The notes under the pieces are model-generated. The model searched no databases. It saw nothing but the letters and a program-made list of their open reading frames with translations, and was not told the origin of the DNA. Shown piece by piece: positions 33,626-42,694 of a DNA stretch of 64,000 nucleotides (position 1 is the stretch's first letter; every line of letters starts with the position of its first letter). The DNA is from Syntrophales bacterium (lineage in GTDB: Bacteria; Desulfobacterota; Syntrophia; Syntrophales; PHBD01), in NCBI GenBank assembly GCA_035363115.1, contig DAOSEM010000010.1, positions 1 to 64,000 of the forward strand, given 5' to 3'. Made by a program: the position numbers and the translations under genes.

Positions 33626-36115
33626 ATGGAACAGTCTTTCCTGCAGAAGAGCCTTCCCATCAATATCGAAGACGAGATGAAGAAGTCCTACATGGACTAC
33701 GCCATGAGCGTCATCATCGGGCGTGCCATTCCGGACGTCCGGGACGGCCTCAAGCCGGTCCACCGGCGGGCCCTGTTCGCCATGCACGAGATGGGGAACC
33801 GCTGGAACAAGGCCTACAAGAAATCGGCCCGCATCGTCGGGGACATCATCGGCAAGTACCATCCCCACGGAGATTCCGCCGCTTATGATACCATCGTCCG
33901 GATGGCCCAGGATTTCTCCATGCGCTATCCCCTCGTCGACGGCCAGGGAAACTTCGGCTCCATCGACGGGGACCCCCCGGCGGCCATGCGCTACACCGAG
34001 GTCCGCATGTCACGGATCGCCGAGGAGCTGCTGGCGGACCTGGAAAAGGACACCGTCGATTTTGTACCCAATTACGACGAATCCCTGGATGAGCCGACGG
34101 TCCTGCCCGCCAGGATTCCGGAACTCCTTCTGAACGGCACCGCCGGCATCGCCGTGGGGGTGGCCACGAACATTCCCCCCCATAACCTGGGGGAACTGGT
34201 GAATGGCATCATCGCCCTGATGGCCCGCCCGGAAATCTCCGTGGAAGAACTGATGCGGATCATCCCGGGGCCCGACTTCCCCACCGCCGGCTTCATCAAC
34301 GGGCGGGACGGGATCCTCGACGCGTATCGTACCGGCCGGGGGATCATCCGGCTTCGGGCCCGGGCCCTCATCGAGCGGAACGCCCGGACGGACCGCGAGA
34401 GCATCGTCGTGACGGAGCTGCCCTACCAGGTCAACAAGGCGAACCTCATCGAGAAGATCTCCGAGCTCGTAAAAGAGAAAAAGATAGGAGGAATCGCTGA
34501 TTTAAGAGATGAGTCCGACCGGGAGGGCATCCGCGTGGTCATGGACCTCCGGAAGGACGAAATCGCCGGGGTCATCCTGAACCAGCTCTACAAGCATACC
34601 CAGATGGAGAGCTCCTTCGGCATCATCCTCCTGGCCATCGACGGGGGGCAGCCCCGCGTGTTCAACCTCAAGGAGATTCTCCAGCGTTTCATCGAATTCC
34701 GGCAAGAGGTCGTGATCCGCAGGACCACCTTCGACCTGGCCCGGGCCAGGGAGCGGGCCCACATCCTGGAAGGGCTCCTGATCGCCCTCGGCCGGATCGA
34801 CGAGGTCATCGCCGTTATCAAGGCCTCCGGCAGCCCCGCCGAGGCATCCGAGGCCCTGATGAAAACCTTCGGGCTTTCGGACGTTCAGGCCAAGGCGATC
34901 CTGGAGATGAGGCTCCAGCGGCTCACCGGCCTGGAGCGGGACAAGATCCAGCAGGAATACGACCAGACCATGGCGCTGATCGGCGAGCTTCAGGCCATTC
35001 TCGACGACCCGGCCAAGGTCCTGGAGGTCATCGAGAAGGAACTGGTAGAGATCCGCGACCGGTTCGGCGACGAGCGGCGCACGGAGATCGTAGCCAGCGT
35101 AGACGACATCGACGTGGAGGACCTGATCGTCGAGGAAGACATGGTGGTCACCGTGTCCAATTCCGGCTACATCAAGCGGAACGCCGCGACTCTCTACCGC
35201 AGCCAGCGCCGGGGCGGCCGGGGCAAGGTGGGGATGGCCACGAAGGAAGAGGACTTCGTGGAGAACGTCTTCATCGCCAACACACACCACTACATTCTGA
35301 TCTTCTCGACCCAGGGCCGGGTCTACTGGCTCAAGGTCTACCAGATTCCCCAGGCTGGCCGGGCCGCCAAGGGCAAGGCCATCGTGAACCTGATCAACAT
35401 GTCCCAGGAGGAGCGGGTGGCGGCCATCCTGCCGGTGCGCTCCTTCGAGGAAAAGAAGTCCGTGGTCATGGTGTCCAAAAAGGGGATCATCAAGAAAACG
35501 GAGCTTCTGGCTTTCTCCAACCCCCGCTCGACGGGGATCATCGCCGTCTCCGTCGACGACGGGGACGAGCTGATGGACGTGAAGCTCACCAGCGGCGGGC
35601 AGGACATCTTCCTGGCCACCCGGCGGGGCATGTCCATCCGTTTCCAGGAAGACGATGTCCGCGACATGGGGAGAACCGCCCGGGGGGTGCGGGGAATCCA
35701 CCTGGAGGAAGACGACGAGGTGGTGGGCGTCGACATCCCCGTCGAGGGCAGCACGATGCTCACCGTTTCCGAGAAAGGCTACGGGAAACGGACGGACATC
35801 GCCGAATACCGGCTCCAGGGACGGGGAGGACGGGGGACCATCAATCTCAAGACAGTGCCCCGGATCGGGAACGTCTCAGGGATCCTGCAGGTCATGGGGA
35901 CGGAGGACATCATGCTCATCTCCAGCGCCGGCAACATCATCCGGGTGAAGGTGGAGGAGATCCCGGTCATCGGCCGGTCCACCCAGGGGGTGAAGCTGAT
36001 CGACCTGGCCCCGGAGGAAAAACTCGTCGGCATCGCCCGGGCGGACAAGGAAAGCGATGAGAAGGATGAGGGAAACGGGGAGAACGGCCATGACCTGCCC
36101 GGGGAGGATGCATGA
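33626..36115 (+). CDS. gyrA: DNA gyrase subunit A
   Basis: 829 residues. The quinolone region HGDSAAYDTIVRMAQDFSMR retains Ser and Asp at the usual sensitive positions. The catalytic tyrosine is in AAMRYTEVRMS. The GyrA-box QRRGGRGK near residue 530 distinguishes it from ParC. Six beta-pinwheel repeats follow, and an acidic tail ends in DLPGEDA. An AACGAGGA site precedes the ATG. Forms the gyrase A2B2 tetramer with the preceding gene product. Confidence 0.96.
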   Translation: MEQSFLQKSLPINIEDEMKKSYMDYAMSVIIGRAIPDVRDGLKPVHRRALFAMHEMGNRWNKAYKKSARIVGDIIGKYHPHGDSAAYDTIVRMAQDFSMRYPLVDGQGNFGSIDGDPPAAMRYTEVRMSRIAEELLADLEKDTVDFVPNYDESLDEPTVLPARIPELLLNGTAGIAVGVATNIPPHNLGELVNGIIALMARPEISVEELMRIIPGPDFPTAGFINGRDGILDAYRTGRGIIRLRARALIERNARTDRESIVVTELPYQVNKANLIEKISELVKEKKIGGIADLRDESDREGIRVVMDLRKDEIAGVILNQLYKHTQMESSFGIILLAIDGGQPRVFNLKEILQRFIEFRQEVVIRRTTFDLARARERAHILEGLLIALGRIDEVIAVIKASGSPAEASEALMKTFGLSDVQAKAILEMRLQRLTGLERDKIQQEYDQTMALIGELQAILDDPAKVLEVIEKELVEIRDRFGDERRTEIVASVDDIDVEDLIVEEDMVVTVSNSGYIKRNAATLYRSQRRGGRGKVGMATKEEDFVENVFIANTHHYILIFSTQGRVYWLKVYQIPQAGRAAKGKAIVNLINMSQEERVAAILPVRSFEEKKSVVMVSKKGIIKKTELLAFSNPRSTGIIAVSVDDGDELMDVKLTSGGQDIFLATRRGMSIRFQEDDVRDMGRTARGVRGIHLEEDDEVVGVDIPVEGSTMLTVSEKGYGKRTDIAEYRLQGRGGRGTINLKTVPRIGNVSGILQVMGTEDIMLISSAGNIIRVKVEEIPVIGRSTQGVKLIDLAPEEKLVGIARADKESDEKDEGNGENGHDLPGEDA

Positions 36116-36183
36116 AGCGCCGGTCCCGGACGCGTGGGTAGGAGACAGGCTTCCCGAACGATCGTAGCCCGGGCGGAGGCAGG

Positions 36184-36885
36184 ATGAAAAACCGACTGTG
36201 GTTGAGGCTGATTCTCCTTGCAGTCCTCGTGGCGATCGCGGCCTGGGCCTTTGTTCACTTCAACCTGGCCGATTTTTTCAGGGACCGGCAGCAGACGATC
36301 CGCCTGCTGGAGTCCTACGGACCCCTGTCGGTGGTCGTGTTCATCATCCTGCAGATCCTGCAGGTCATCCTGGCACCCATCCCGGGAGAGGTGACGGGGT
36401 TCATCGGGGGCTTCCTCTACGGTCCCGTCCTGGGCACGCTTTACTCGACCATCGGACTCACCATCGGCTCCTGGCTGGCCTTCGGTCTGGCCCACTGGTT
36501 CGGCCTGCCCCTGGTGGAGCGGTTCGTCAGGCCCTCGCTGATACAGCGGTATGATAAATTCATGGCCCGCCAGGGGACGGTGGTGGCCTTCTTCCTCTTC
36601 CTGATTCCCGGGTTCCCGAAGGACTCCCTCTGCTACATCCTCGGGCTCAGCCATATGAAAGCGGGCCCGTTCCTGGTCGTCTCCACCGTCGGCCGGCTCG
36701 TCGGGACCATCGGCCTGTCCATCAGCGGCATGATCGCCCGGGACCCCTGCCGGGAAAACATACCGTGGATGATCGCCCTGGGAATCGGATCGCTCGCGTT
36801 TCTCCTGGCCTATTTCTGGCGGCACGAGATCATCCGCTTTGTCCGGCAGGCGAAGCCGCCGGACCCCCCGAAGGGGACGCCGTGA
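36184..36885 (+). CDS. VTT/DedA-type membrane protein (TVP38/TMEM64-like)
   Basis: 233 residues, about five or six membrane segments. An N-terminal anchor (7-28) is followed by the VTT domain with IPGEVTGFIGGFLYGPVLGT and the second re-entrant motif FFLFLIPGFPKDSLCYILG. The family includes lipid scramblases and flippases. Specificity here is unknown. It lies 68 bases after gyrA, and its stop overlaps the GTG start of the archease gene by four bases. Confidence 0.85.
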   Translation: MKNRLWLRLILLAVLVAIAAWAFVHFNLADFFRDRQQTIRLLESYGPLSVVVFIILQILQVILAPIPGEVTGFIGGFLYGPVLGTLYSTIGLTIGSWLAFGLAHWFGLPLVERFVRPSLIQRYDKFMARQGTVVAFFLFLIPGFPKDSLCYILGLSHMKAGPFLVVSTVGRLVGTIGLSISGMIARDPCRENIPWMIALGIGSLAFLLAYFWRHEIIRFVRQAKPPDPPKGTP

Positions 36886-37307
36886 GCTTCTACCGGATCA
36901 TCGACCACACCGCGGACCTGGGTATCGAGGTCACGGGGGATACACCGGAAGACGTCCTCGCCCGAGCCGCCGAGGCCCTCTTCGACCTCCTGGCGGAGCG
37001 GGACGGGATCCGGGATGTCGAGACCCGGGCCGTAAGCGCCGCGGGGGAGGACCCGGCGGATCTCCTGGTCAACTTCCTCCGGGAATGCCTCTATCTCTAC
37101 ACCGGGCAAGGGTTTTTGATCCGGGCCGCCCGGGTCCGCCTGGGGGAGGAGACGAGCCTCGATGCCAAGGTGTCGGGCGAGCCGTACGATCCGGGCCGCC
37201 ACCGGCTCCGGACGGAGATCAAGGCCGTCACGTGGCACGGTGCATCCCTGGAGGAGACGCCCGGGGACGTGAAACGGTGGAAGGGAAGGGTGATCTTCGA
37301 TGTCTGA
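36882..37307 (+). CDS. Archease, RtcB cofactor
   Basis: 141 residues from a GTG at 36882 (SFYRIIDHTADLGIEVTG). Archease features are the DHTADLG acidic/histidine motif, DLLVNFLRECLYLY, and the C-terminal KAVTWHGASLEE with DV at the end. Archease activates RtcB for multiple turnover. An upstream ATG at 36765 would read through the membrane-protein gene in another frame and is rejected. The next gene, rtcB, starts 8 bases before this one ends, strongly supporting the partnership. Confidence 0.9.
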   Translation: MSFYRIIDHTADLGIEVTGDTPEDVLARAAEALFDLLAERDGIRDVETRAVSAAGEDPADLLVNFLRECLYLYTGQGFLIRAARVRLGEETSLDAKVSGEPYDPGRHRLRTEIKAVTWHGASLEETPGDVKRWKGRVIFDV

Positions 37308-38736
37308 GATCCCGCTCAGGCAGGTCGACCCCTGCCGCTGGATCATCGAGCCTGTCGGCGGCATGCGGGTTCCCGGGATCATCTACTCGAGCCGGGAGCT
37401 GATGAAGACCGCCGACGAGGGGATCCGCCAGGTGGCCAACGTGGCCCATCTCCCGGGAATCGTGAAGGCCTCCCTGGCGATGCCGGACATGCACTGGGGA
37501 TACGGATTCCCCATCGGCGGCGTGGCGGCCTTCGACCTGGACGATGGGGTCGTGTCCCCCGGGGGAGTCGGCTACGACATCAACTGCGGCTGCCGCCTGG
37601 TGGCCACCCGCCTGTCTTTCCCGGAGATCCGGGATTCCCTGAAGGACCTGGTGGCGGCGCTCTTCCGGAACATCCCCTCCGGCGTGGGATCGACGGGGGT
37701 CCTCAAGCTCTCCGAAAAGGAGCAGCGGCGTGTCCTGGTGGAGGGGGCCCGCTGGGCCGTGGCCCAGGGGTACGGAACCGAGTCGGATCTCGAAACGACG
37801 GAGGACCGGGGATGCCTCCCCGGGGCCGATCCGGAGAAGGTGAGCCCCCGGGCGATCGAGCGGGGACGGCCGCAGCTGGGAACCCTGGGCTCGGGGAACC
37901 ACTTCCTGGAGATCGAGGTGGTGGAGGAGATCTTCGACCCCGAGGCGGCCCGGGCCTTCGGCCTGGAGATGGGGCAGGTGGCCGTCATGATCCACAGCGG
38001 ATCGCGGGGACTGGGCTACCAGGTCTGCGACGATTTCCTGGCGCGGCTGGTGAAGCACGTCCGGACCCTGGATCTCAACCTTCCGGACCGCCAGCTCGCC
38101 TGCGCCTACATTCGCTCGCGGGAAGGGGAGGATTACCTGGCCGCCATGGCCTGCGCCGCCAACTATGCCTGGGCGAACCGTCAGATGCTCATGCACTGGA
38201 CCCGGGAGACCTTTGAGAAAACCCTGAAAAAAAGCCCCCGCGAGCTGGGCATGCGCCTTCTCTACGACGTCTGCCACAACATCGCCAAGGTCGAGACCTT
38301 CCAGTTGGAAGGCCGGGAGCGGACGCTGTGCGTGCACCGCAAGGGGGCCACCCGGGCCTTCCCGCCGGGCCATCCGGCCCTGCCGGACCGCTACCGGACG
38401 GTGGGCCAGCCCGTCCTGATCCCCGGGGACATGGGTGCAGGATCCTACGTGCTGGCGGGAACGGAGATGGCCATGGCGGAGACCTTCGGAAGCTCCTGCC
38501 ATGGTGCCGGGCGGGTCATGAGCCGCACCCAGGCGGTCAAGTCGAGCCGCGGCCGGGCCGTCGCCCGGGAACTGGCGGAGCGGGGCATCCTGGTTATGGC
38601 CAGCGGAAAGGAAACCCTGAGGGAAGAGATTCCCGAGGCTTACAAGGACCTGGAGGCCGTCGTGGACGTGGTTCACCGGGCGGGGATCGCCCGCAGGGTG
38701 GCCCGCCTGCGGGCCGTCGGCTGCATCAAGGGCTGA
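37300..38736 (+). CDS. rtcB: RNA-splicing ligase RtcB
   Basis: 478 residues. It joins RNA 2',3'-cyclic phosphate (or 3'-phosphate) ends to 5'-OH ends with GTP and Mn. Metal-site motifs are AMPDMHWGYGFPIGGVAAFD and GGVGYDINCGCRL. GTLGSGNHFLE and IHSGSRGLGYQ follow. The guanylylated histidine lies in SSCHGAGRVMSR (His401). No intein is present. Overlap with archease implies coupled synthesis. A role in tRNA or RNA repair is inferred; no RtcR regulator or RtcA is adjacent. Confidence 0.96.
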   Translation: MSEIPLRQVDPCRWIIEPVGGMRVPGIIYSSRELMKTADEGIRQVANVAHLPGIVKASLAMPDMHWGYGFPIGGVAAFDLDDGVVSPGGVGYDINCGCRLVATRLSFPEIRDSLKDLVAALFRNIPSGVGSTGVLKLSEKEQRRVLVEGARWAVAQGYGTESDLETTEDRGCLPGADPEKVSPRAIERGRPQLGTLGSGNHFLEIEVVEEIFDPEAARAFGLEMGQVAVMIHSGSRGLGYQVCDDFLARLVKHVRTLDLNLPDRQLACAYIRSREGEDYLAAMACAANYAWANRQMLMHWTRETFEKTLKKSPRELGMRLLYDVCHNIAKVETFQLEGRERTLCVHRKGATRAFPPGHPALPDRYRTVGQPVLIPGDMGAGSYVLAGTEMAMAETFGSSCHGAGRVMSRTQAVKSSRGRAVARELAERGILVMASGKETLREEIPEAYKDLEAVVDVVHRAGIARRVARLRAVGCIKG

Positions 38737-38751
38737 CGGCGGCGGGAGGGA

Positions 38752-38787
38752 CCCCGGGACGGCCTATGCTGCCGGCGCGTCCCGGGG
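38752..38787. terminator. GC hairpin between convergent rtcB and RsbRD-like gene
   Basis: CCCCGGGACG (38752-38761) pairs perfectly with CGTCCCGGGG (38778-38787). It lacks a T-run, but its position 16 bases after rtcB, between converging genes, suggests transcript end formation. Confidence 0.45.
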
Positions 38788-38853
38788 CGAGGGGGGTCTC
38801 GGGCGCTCGCGTCCCCGGCGGATCGGATCCATTCCTGCCCGCCCGCCGGGCCG

Positions 38854-39324
38854 TCACTTCTTCCTCTTTTCTTCGAACTCCTTTTTCATGAGCTCCTCGT
38901 ACTTCTGGATGATGATGTACACCGCGTAATCGAACATCAGGATCGTGCGGCTCTGGCTCTCCGCTGCGTGGTGGTGCTCCACCGCCGTGATGAAGACGGC
39001 CTGGGAGGTGGAAAACAGCCACATGTGGCGCCGCATGAGCGTCATGGCGTAGACGGTCTCGGGGAGGGGGATCTTCTCCCGGTAGCGGGCCTCCGCGTAC
39101 CTGGAGAACAGATCCTGCGCCTCCTCAAAGGGATTGTCCGAATAGAAGAGCTTCCGGAAATTCGTGTAGAAGTACATGGCCTGCTTCTTGGCCTCCTCTT
39201 CCGCCATCTTGTGGTACGACGGCGTCCGGGGATTCATTCTCACGTTGTTGTACCATTGCTGGGCGATCGTCTCGGCGTTGCGCTCGGTGATCTCGATCAG
39301 TTTTGTGGCATAGGATGTGGTCAT
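38854..39324 (-). CDS. RsbRD N-terminal-like sensory protein (stand-alone)
   Basis: 156 residues, all-helical, no membrane segment. It resembles the RsbRD_N domain (PF14361-like): AETIAQQWYNNVRMNPRTPS, FYTNFRKLFYSD, FSRYAEARYREKIPLPETVY and FDYAVYIIIQKYEELMKK. Closely related sequences occur at 48588 (N-terminal half) and 49515. RsbR-type proteins sense signals in stressosomes, but no STAS domain follows here, so the output is unclear. AAGGAGG precedes the ATG. It is the last gene of the - strand block downstream of the N-ATPase. Confidence 0.78.
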   Translation of the reverse strand: MTTSYATKLIEITERNAETIAQQWYNNVRMNPRTPSYHKMAEEEAKKQAMYFYTNFRKLFYSDNPFEEAQDLFSRYAEARYREKIPLPETVYAMTLMRRHMWLFSTSQAVFITAVEHHHAAESQSRTILMFDYAVYIIIQKYEELMKKEFEEKRKK

Positions 39325-39406
39325 GGCCTGCCCCTCCTTTTCTCGGGAAAAAGTCGCATGCGGAAAAACGGATCTTCCGGGCCGCCTCCCGTAGCATCAT
39401 GCCGGA

Positions 39407-40795
39407 TCACTTCTTCACCCGGGCCGCCTTCTTCAGGCTTTCTTCCGCCTCTTTCTGCTCCGTGATGTCCTCCAGCGTCTCCACGGCCCCGACGAGGTCC
39501 CCGTGGGTGTCACGGATCGCCGCGGCGGTGAATCGGAGCCAGCGTCCCTTCTTTCCCAGGGCGGGGAAGAAGTCCGTCGCCTCGTAGGCCTCCTCGATCA
39601 GGTCCGATTTCCGATACTTCCCGGAGTACCATTTCGGGACCCTGGCCAGCGCGCTGTCCACCAGGAGGTCCGCCATGCAGGGCCGCTCCTTGTCGTAGAA
39701 GGCCCGCCAGTGCTGGTTGGTTCCGATGATCTCCGAGGCGGGGATCTTGCTCAGTTTCGCCAGAGCCCGGTTCCAGTAGAGCACCTTGTGATCCTTCCCG
39801 ATGACGAAGGCGGGGATGGAAAAGCCCTGGATCAGGCTGTGCAGCCGTTTTTCGCTCTCGATGAGCGACTGCTCGATCCGCTTGCGCTCGGTGATGTCCT
39901 CCAGGGTCTCGATGGCCCCGAGGAGGACGCGCTGGGAGCTGCGGATGGGCACCGCGATAAAGCGCAGCCATCGGCCGCCGTTGCCCAGGTCGGGGAAGAA
40001 GCCCTCCGCCTCGTAGGTCTCGTCCAGGAGCTGCGATTTCGACACCCCCCGATACCATTCCTGGATGATCTCGGGAGTTTCGTTGACCAGGAGGTCCGCC
40101 ATGCAGGGCCGCTCCTTGGCGTAGAAGGCCCGCCAATGGCCGTTCGTGCCGATCATTTCCGCCGCGGGAAGCTTGCTCAGCTTTTCCAGGGCGCGGTTCC
40201 AGTAGAGGATCTTGTGATCCAGTCCGATGACAAAGGTGGGCATGGGAGATCCCTCGATCACGTGGAAGAGCCGCTGCTCGATTTCCCGCTGGTTCAGCTC
40301 GGCCACCTTCTGCTCGGTGATATCCTCCAGCGTCTCCATGGCCCCCACGAGCCTGCCGCCCTCGTCCCGGACGGCTGCGGCTGTGAAGCGGAGCCAGCGC
40401 CCCTCTTCTCCCAGGTCGGGGAAGAAGTCCGTCGCCTCGTAGGCCTCCTCCAGGAGGTCCGATTTGCGGTACTTGCCGGCGTACCACTTAGGGATCCGCT
40501 CGTGGATGCCGTTGAGGATCAGGTCGGCCATGCAGGGCCGCTCCTCGGCGTAGAAGGCCCGCCAGTGCTGGCTGGTGCCCACGATTTCCGAGGCGGGGAT
40601 GTTGCTCAGCTTCTCCAGTGCCCGGTTCCAGCAGAGGACCTTATGGTCTTTCCCGATGACGAAGGCGGGAATGGAGAACCCCTGGATCACGCTGTGCATC
40701 AGGCTCGACACCGCCGGAACGGCGGCGGCCCTGACCCGGCGCGTCGCGTTTTCTTTCCTGTCGGACGTCCGCTTGGTCACGGTTTTCTCTTTCAT
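39407..40795 (-). CDS. Triple-PAS protein without output domain
   Basis: 462 residues, three tandem PAS repeats at about 35-160, 175-305 and 320-450. Each carries the same signature (WNRALEKLS, GT-x-x-HWRAFY-x-x-ERPCMADL, then EATDFFPDLG-type and ETLEDITEQK). No kinase, GGDEF, STAS or helix-turn-helix follows. The same PAS type occupies the N-terminus of the histidine kinase at 51634, pointing to interaction or shared ligand. The invariant Cys in RPCMADL could bind a ligand or cofactor. GGAGG 5 bases before the ATG at 40795 decides the start over 40825. Cytoplasmic. Confidence 0.82.
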   Translation of the reverse strand: MKEKTVTKRTSDRKENATRRVRAAAVPAVSSLMHSVIQGFSIPAFVIGKDHKVLCWNRALEKLSNIPASEIVGTSQHWRAFYAEERPCMADLILNGIHERIPKWYAGKYRKSDLLEEAYEATDFFPDLGEEGRWLRFTAAAVRDEGGRLVGAMETLEDITEQKVAELNQREIEQRLFHVIEGSPMPTFVIGLDHKILYWNRALEKLSKLPAAEMIGTNGHWRAFYAKERPCMADLLVNETPEIIQEWYRGVSKSQLLDETYEAEGFFPDLGNGGRWLRFIAVPIRSSQRVLLGAIETLEDITERKRIEQSLIESEKRLHSLIQGFSIPAFVIGKDHKVLYWNRALAKLSKIPASEIIGTNQHWRAFYDKERPCMADLLVDSALARVPKWYSGKYRKSDLIEEAYEATDFFPALGKKGRWLRFTAAAIRDTHGDLVGAVETLEDITEQKEAEESLKKAARVKK

Positions 40796-40909
40796 GAAGT
40801 CCTCCTTTCTTGAAACGACCACCAACTGCGACAGGGACAGCGTTGTAAACCCGATTGGATCCCGTCCGGGCCATAGCCCATCGCCGGGGACCGTTCGGGC
40901 CGGGAAATG

Positions 40910-40944
40910 CCCCGGGCCGGCGAAGGCCGGCGGCCGGCCCGGGG
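40910..40944. terminator. GC hairpin between cytidylate-kinase-like and triple-PAS genes
   Basis: CCCCGGGCCGG (40910-40920) pairs perfectly with CCGGCCCGGGG (40934-40944). No T-run. It may end or attenuate the N-ATPase transcript before the PAS gene; the whole 181-base gap otherwise shows only the ribosome binding site. Confidence 0.45.
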
Positions 40945-40976
40945 ACGATGCCGGGGATGGCGCGGCCCCGGTGGAA

Positions 40977-41762
40977 TCACGGGAACTTGGCCCGGAAGGA
41001 GGCCTTTACGATCTCCACGGCCTGGTCCACGGAGAGGCCCGCCGTGTTGAGGACCAGGTCGTAGTGGGACGGGTCGGCGATGTCCTCCCGGAAGTATTTC
41101 TTCATGAATGCGGCCCGATCCGCATCCGCCTTGGTCACATAGCTCTCCGCTTCGTCCCGGCTGCATTTGCGGTCTTTCATGACCTTAGCAATGCGCTGCT
41201 CCAGGGGGGCAATGAACCGGAGCCGGAAGATCCTGTCCACCGGCAGGATGAACTGGGCGCCCCGGCCGACGATGATGGCGTTTCCGTGCTCCCCGATTGT
41301 GCCGATGACCTTCGTCAGGTGCTTCAGGTAGACGTCCGGCCAGAGATGGCGCGCCGTGAAGAGCGACGAGAGCCATGTGTCCAGGGTGGTCACGCGCTTT
41401 TCATCCAGGGTGGCCACGACCTTCTCGCTCATGCCGGTGCTTTCGGCCACCCGGGAGATGATCTGGCCTCCCATCAGGTCCATCTTGAGGTCGGAGGCCA
41501 GTTTCCGGGCGATCTCGCTCCCGCCCGCGCCGGGCTCCCGGGAGATGGTGATGCAGGGGCGGGGGCCTGCCAGCCCCTCCTTGCGCCATTTTTCCAGGAC
41601 GGCCTCGACGACCTGCTTGTCGGCCTCCAGGTCCCGGATTGTGTAATCTCTCGTAAAATCGGGACAATGGATGTTGAGCGATCCGTTGTAGGTTACACTG
41701 AAACGCTTCTGGCAGTGCTCCCGCCAGGCACAGATCACACACAGCCGTTTCTCCGTTGTCAT
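40977..41762 (-). CDS. Cytidylate-kinase-like protein with cysteine-rich N-terminus (copy 1)
   Basis: 261 residues. An N-terminal 35-residue segment has CVICAWREHC and HCPDF (C-x2-C-x5-C ... C), likely metal-binding. The P-loop kinase-like domain (cytidylate_kin2 type) begins CITISREPGAGGSEIARKLA, with MGGQIISRVAESTGMSEKVV, IIVGRGAQFILP and RLRFIAPLEQRIAKVMKD. A second copy without the Cys segment is at 53963. The true substrate is unknown; these proteins are not the essential CMP kinase. It overlaps the stop of atpG (ATGA), so it is translated with the ATPase operon. Confidence 0.8.
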   Translation of the reverse strand: MTTEKRLCVICAWREHCQKRFSVTYNGSLNIHCPDFTRDYTIRDLEADKQVVEAVLEKWRKEGLAGPRPCITISREPGAGGSEIARKLASDLKMDLMGGQIISRVAESTGMSEKVVATLDEKRVTTLDTWLSSLFTARHLWPDVYLKHLTKVIGTIGEHGNAIIVGRGAQFILPVDRIFRLRFIAPLEQRIAKVMKDRKCSRDEAESYVTKADADRAAFMKKYFREDIADPSHYDLVLNTAGLSVDQAVEIVKASFRAKFP

Positions 41763-42694
41763 GATCCGGTCCCTCCTTTCCGGGACGCCACCGGTCCGTC
41801 CCCGACCGTTTCGACCGTTTTTTCCTTCATCGCTTCAAATCCGCTCACGATATCGAGCAGTTCCTCCGTGATGGTCATCTGGCGCTGGCGGTGGAACTGG
41901 ACGTGGAGCTCTTCGAGGCGCTCCTCGATGTTCTTCTCCGCATTCTGCATCGCCGCCAGCCGGCTCGCGTTTTCGCTGGCCAGCGAGTTGGCGAAGGCCT
42001 GGTAGAGGGAGACGAACAGGTATTCCCGGATCATGGCCCGGAAGAGGGGTTCCCAGTCCATGGTGAACATCGGGATGGTGCGCGATTCCCATTTCTGCTT
42101 TCGTAGACTCGATAGCCATTCCCGGTCGACGGGAAGGAGCTTCTGCGAACGCGGCCGGTAATTCGCTCCGGATGTGTACTCGTTGTAATAGAGGGCCATA
42201 TTTTCGACGAGACTCCGGAACCGCCAGGTCTCCAGGAAGAGCGTGATATCCTGGACCATGGGCGTGATTCCTGCCGTCGAACTCGGTGTCGGGAGGGTCT
42301 CGAAGACCTGCTGCCCCCCGTCCTCCAGGAGATCCGCGGTCTTTACCCCGATGGCGATGACGATCCGGTTTTCCTCGTGGATGCCGGTTTTTGCCATCTC
42401 CTCCAGGGCATGCTGTACAATGATGTTGTTGAGCTGGCCGCAGAGCCCCTGGTCTGAGCCGAAGACGATCGCCCCGAGGCGGGGGACCCGGGATGTGGCG
42501 GAAGAGGCCTCGCGGCGGTCTTTCAGGAGAACCTGCAGGCCCAACTCGACGGTCCGGTTGTAGTCCATCAGAGATTCGACGGCCCGCTGGTACTGGCGGA
42601 TGCTGACCGCCGCCAGGGCCTTCATGGTCCTCACCACCCCCAGGAGGTCCTGGGCGCTCTGGATTCTGCGCTTCAGGGCTTCAGCGGTCAGCAC
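41759..42694 (-). CDS. atpG: N-ATPase gamma subunit
   Basis: 311 residues from a GTG at 42694, placed 7 bases after GGAAGGAG. The N-terminal helix VLTAEALKRRIQSAQDLLGV and the C-terminal helix (NIEERLEELHVQFHRQRQMTITEELLDIVSG region) form the coiled shaft. FGSDQGLCGQLNN is the conserved gamma motif. It couples catalysis to c-ring rotation. The longer open frame (to 43135) runs inside atpA in another frame and is not used. It overlaps atpA by 14 bases. The sequence is divergent, as usual for N-ATPase gamma. Confidence 0.92.
   Translation of the reverse strand: MLTAEALKRRIQSAQDLLGVVRTMKALAAVSIRQYQRAVESLMDYNRTVELGLQVLLKDRREASSATSRVPRLGAIVFGSDQGLCGQLNNIIVQHALEEMAKTGIHEENRIVIAIGVKTADLLEDGGQQVFETLPTPSSTAGITPMVQDITLFLETWRFRSLVENMALYYNEYTSGANYRPRSQKLLPVDREWLSSLRKQKWESRTIPMFTMDWEPLFRAMIREYLFVSLYQAFANSLASENASRLAAMQNAEKNIEERLEELHVQFHRQRQMTITEELLDIVSGFEAMKEKTVETVGDGPVASRKGGTGS

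Noticed and set aside
31060..33663. Very long - strand open frame (867 codons) opposite gyrB
   Set aside because: A shadow of a GC-rich coding strand. gyrB is unmistakable on the other strand, and the antisense frame has no recognisable domain.
39325..39406. Second sigma-54 promoter before the 38854-39324 gene
   Set aside because: A GGCAT/GC pair occurs but the spacing is too short for -24/-12 elements.
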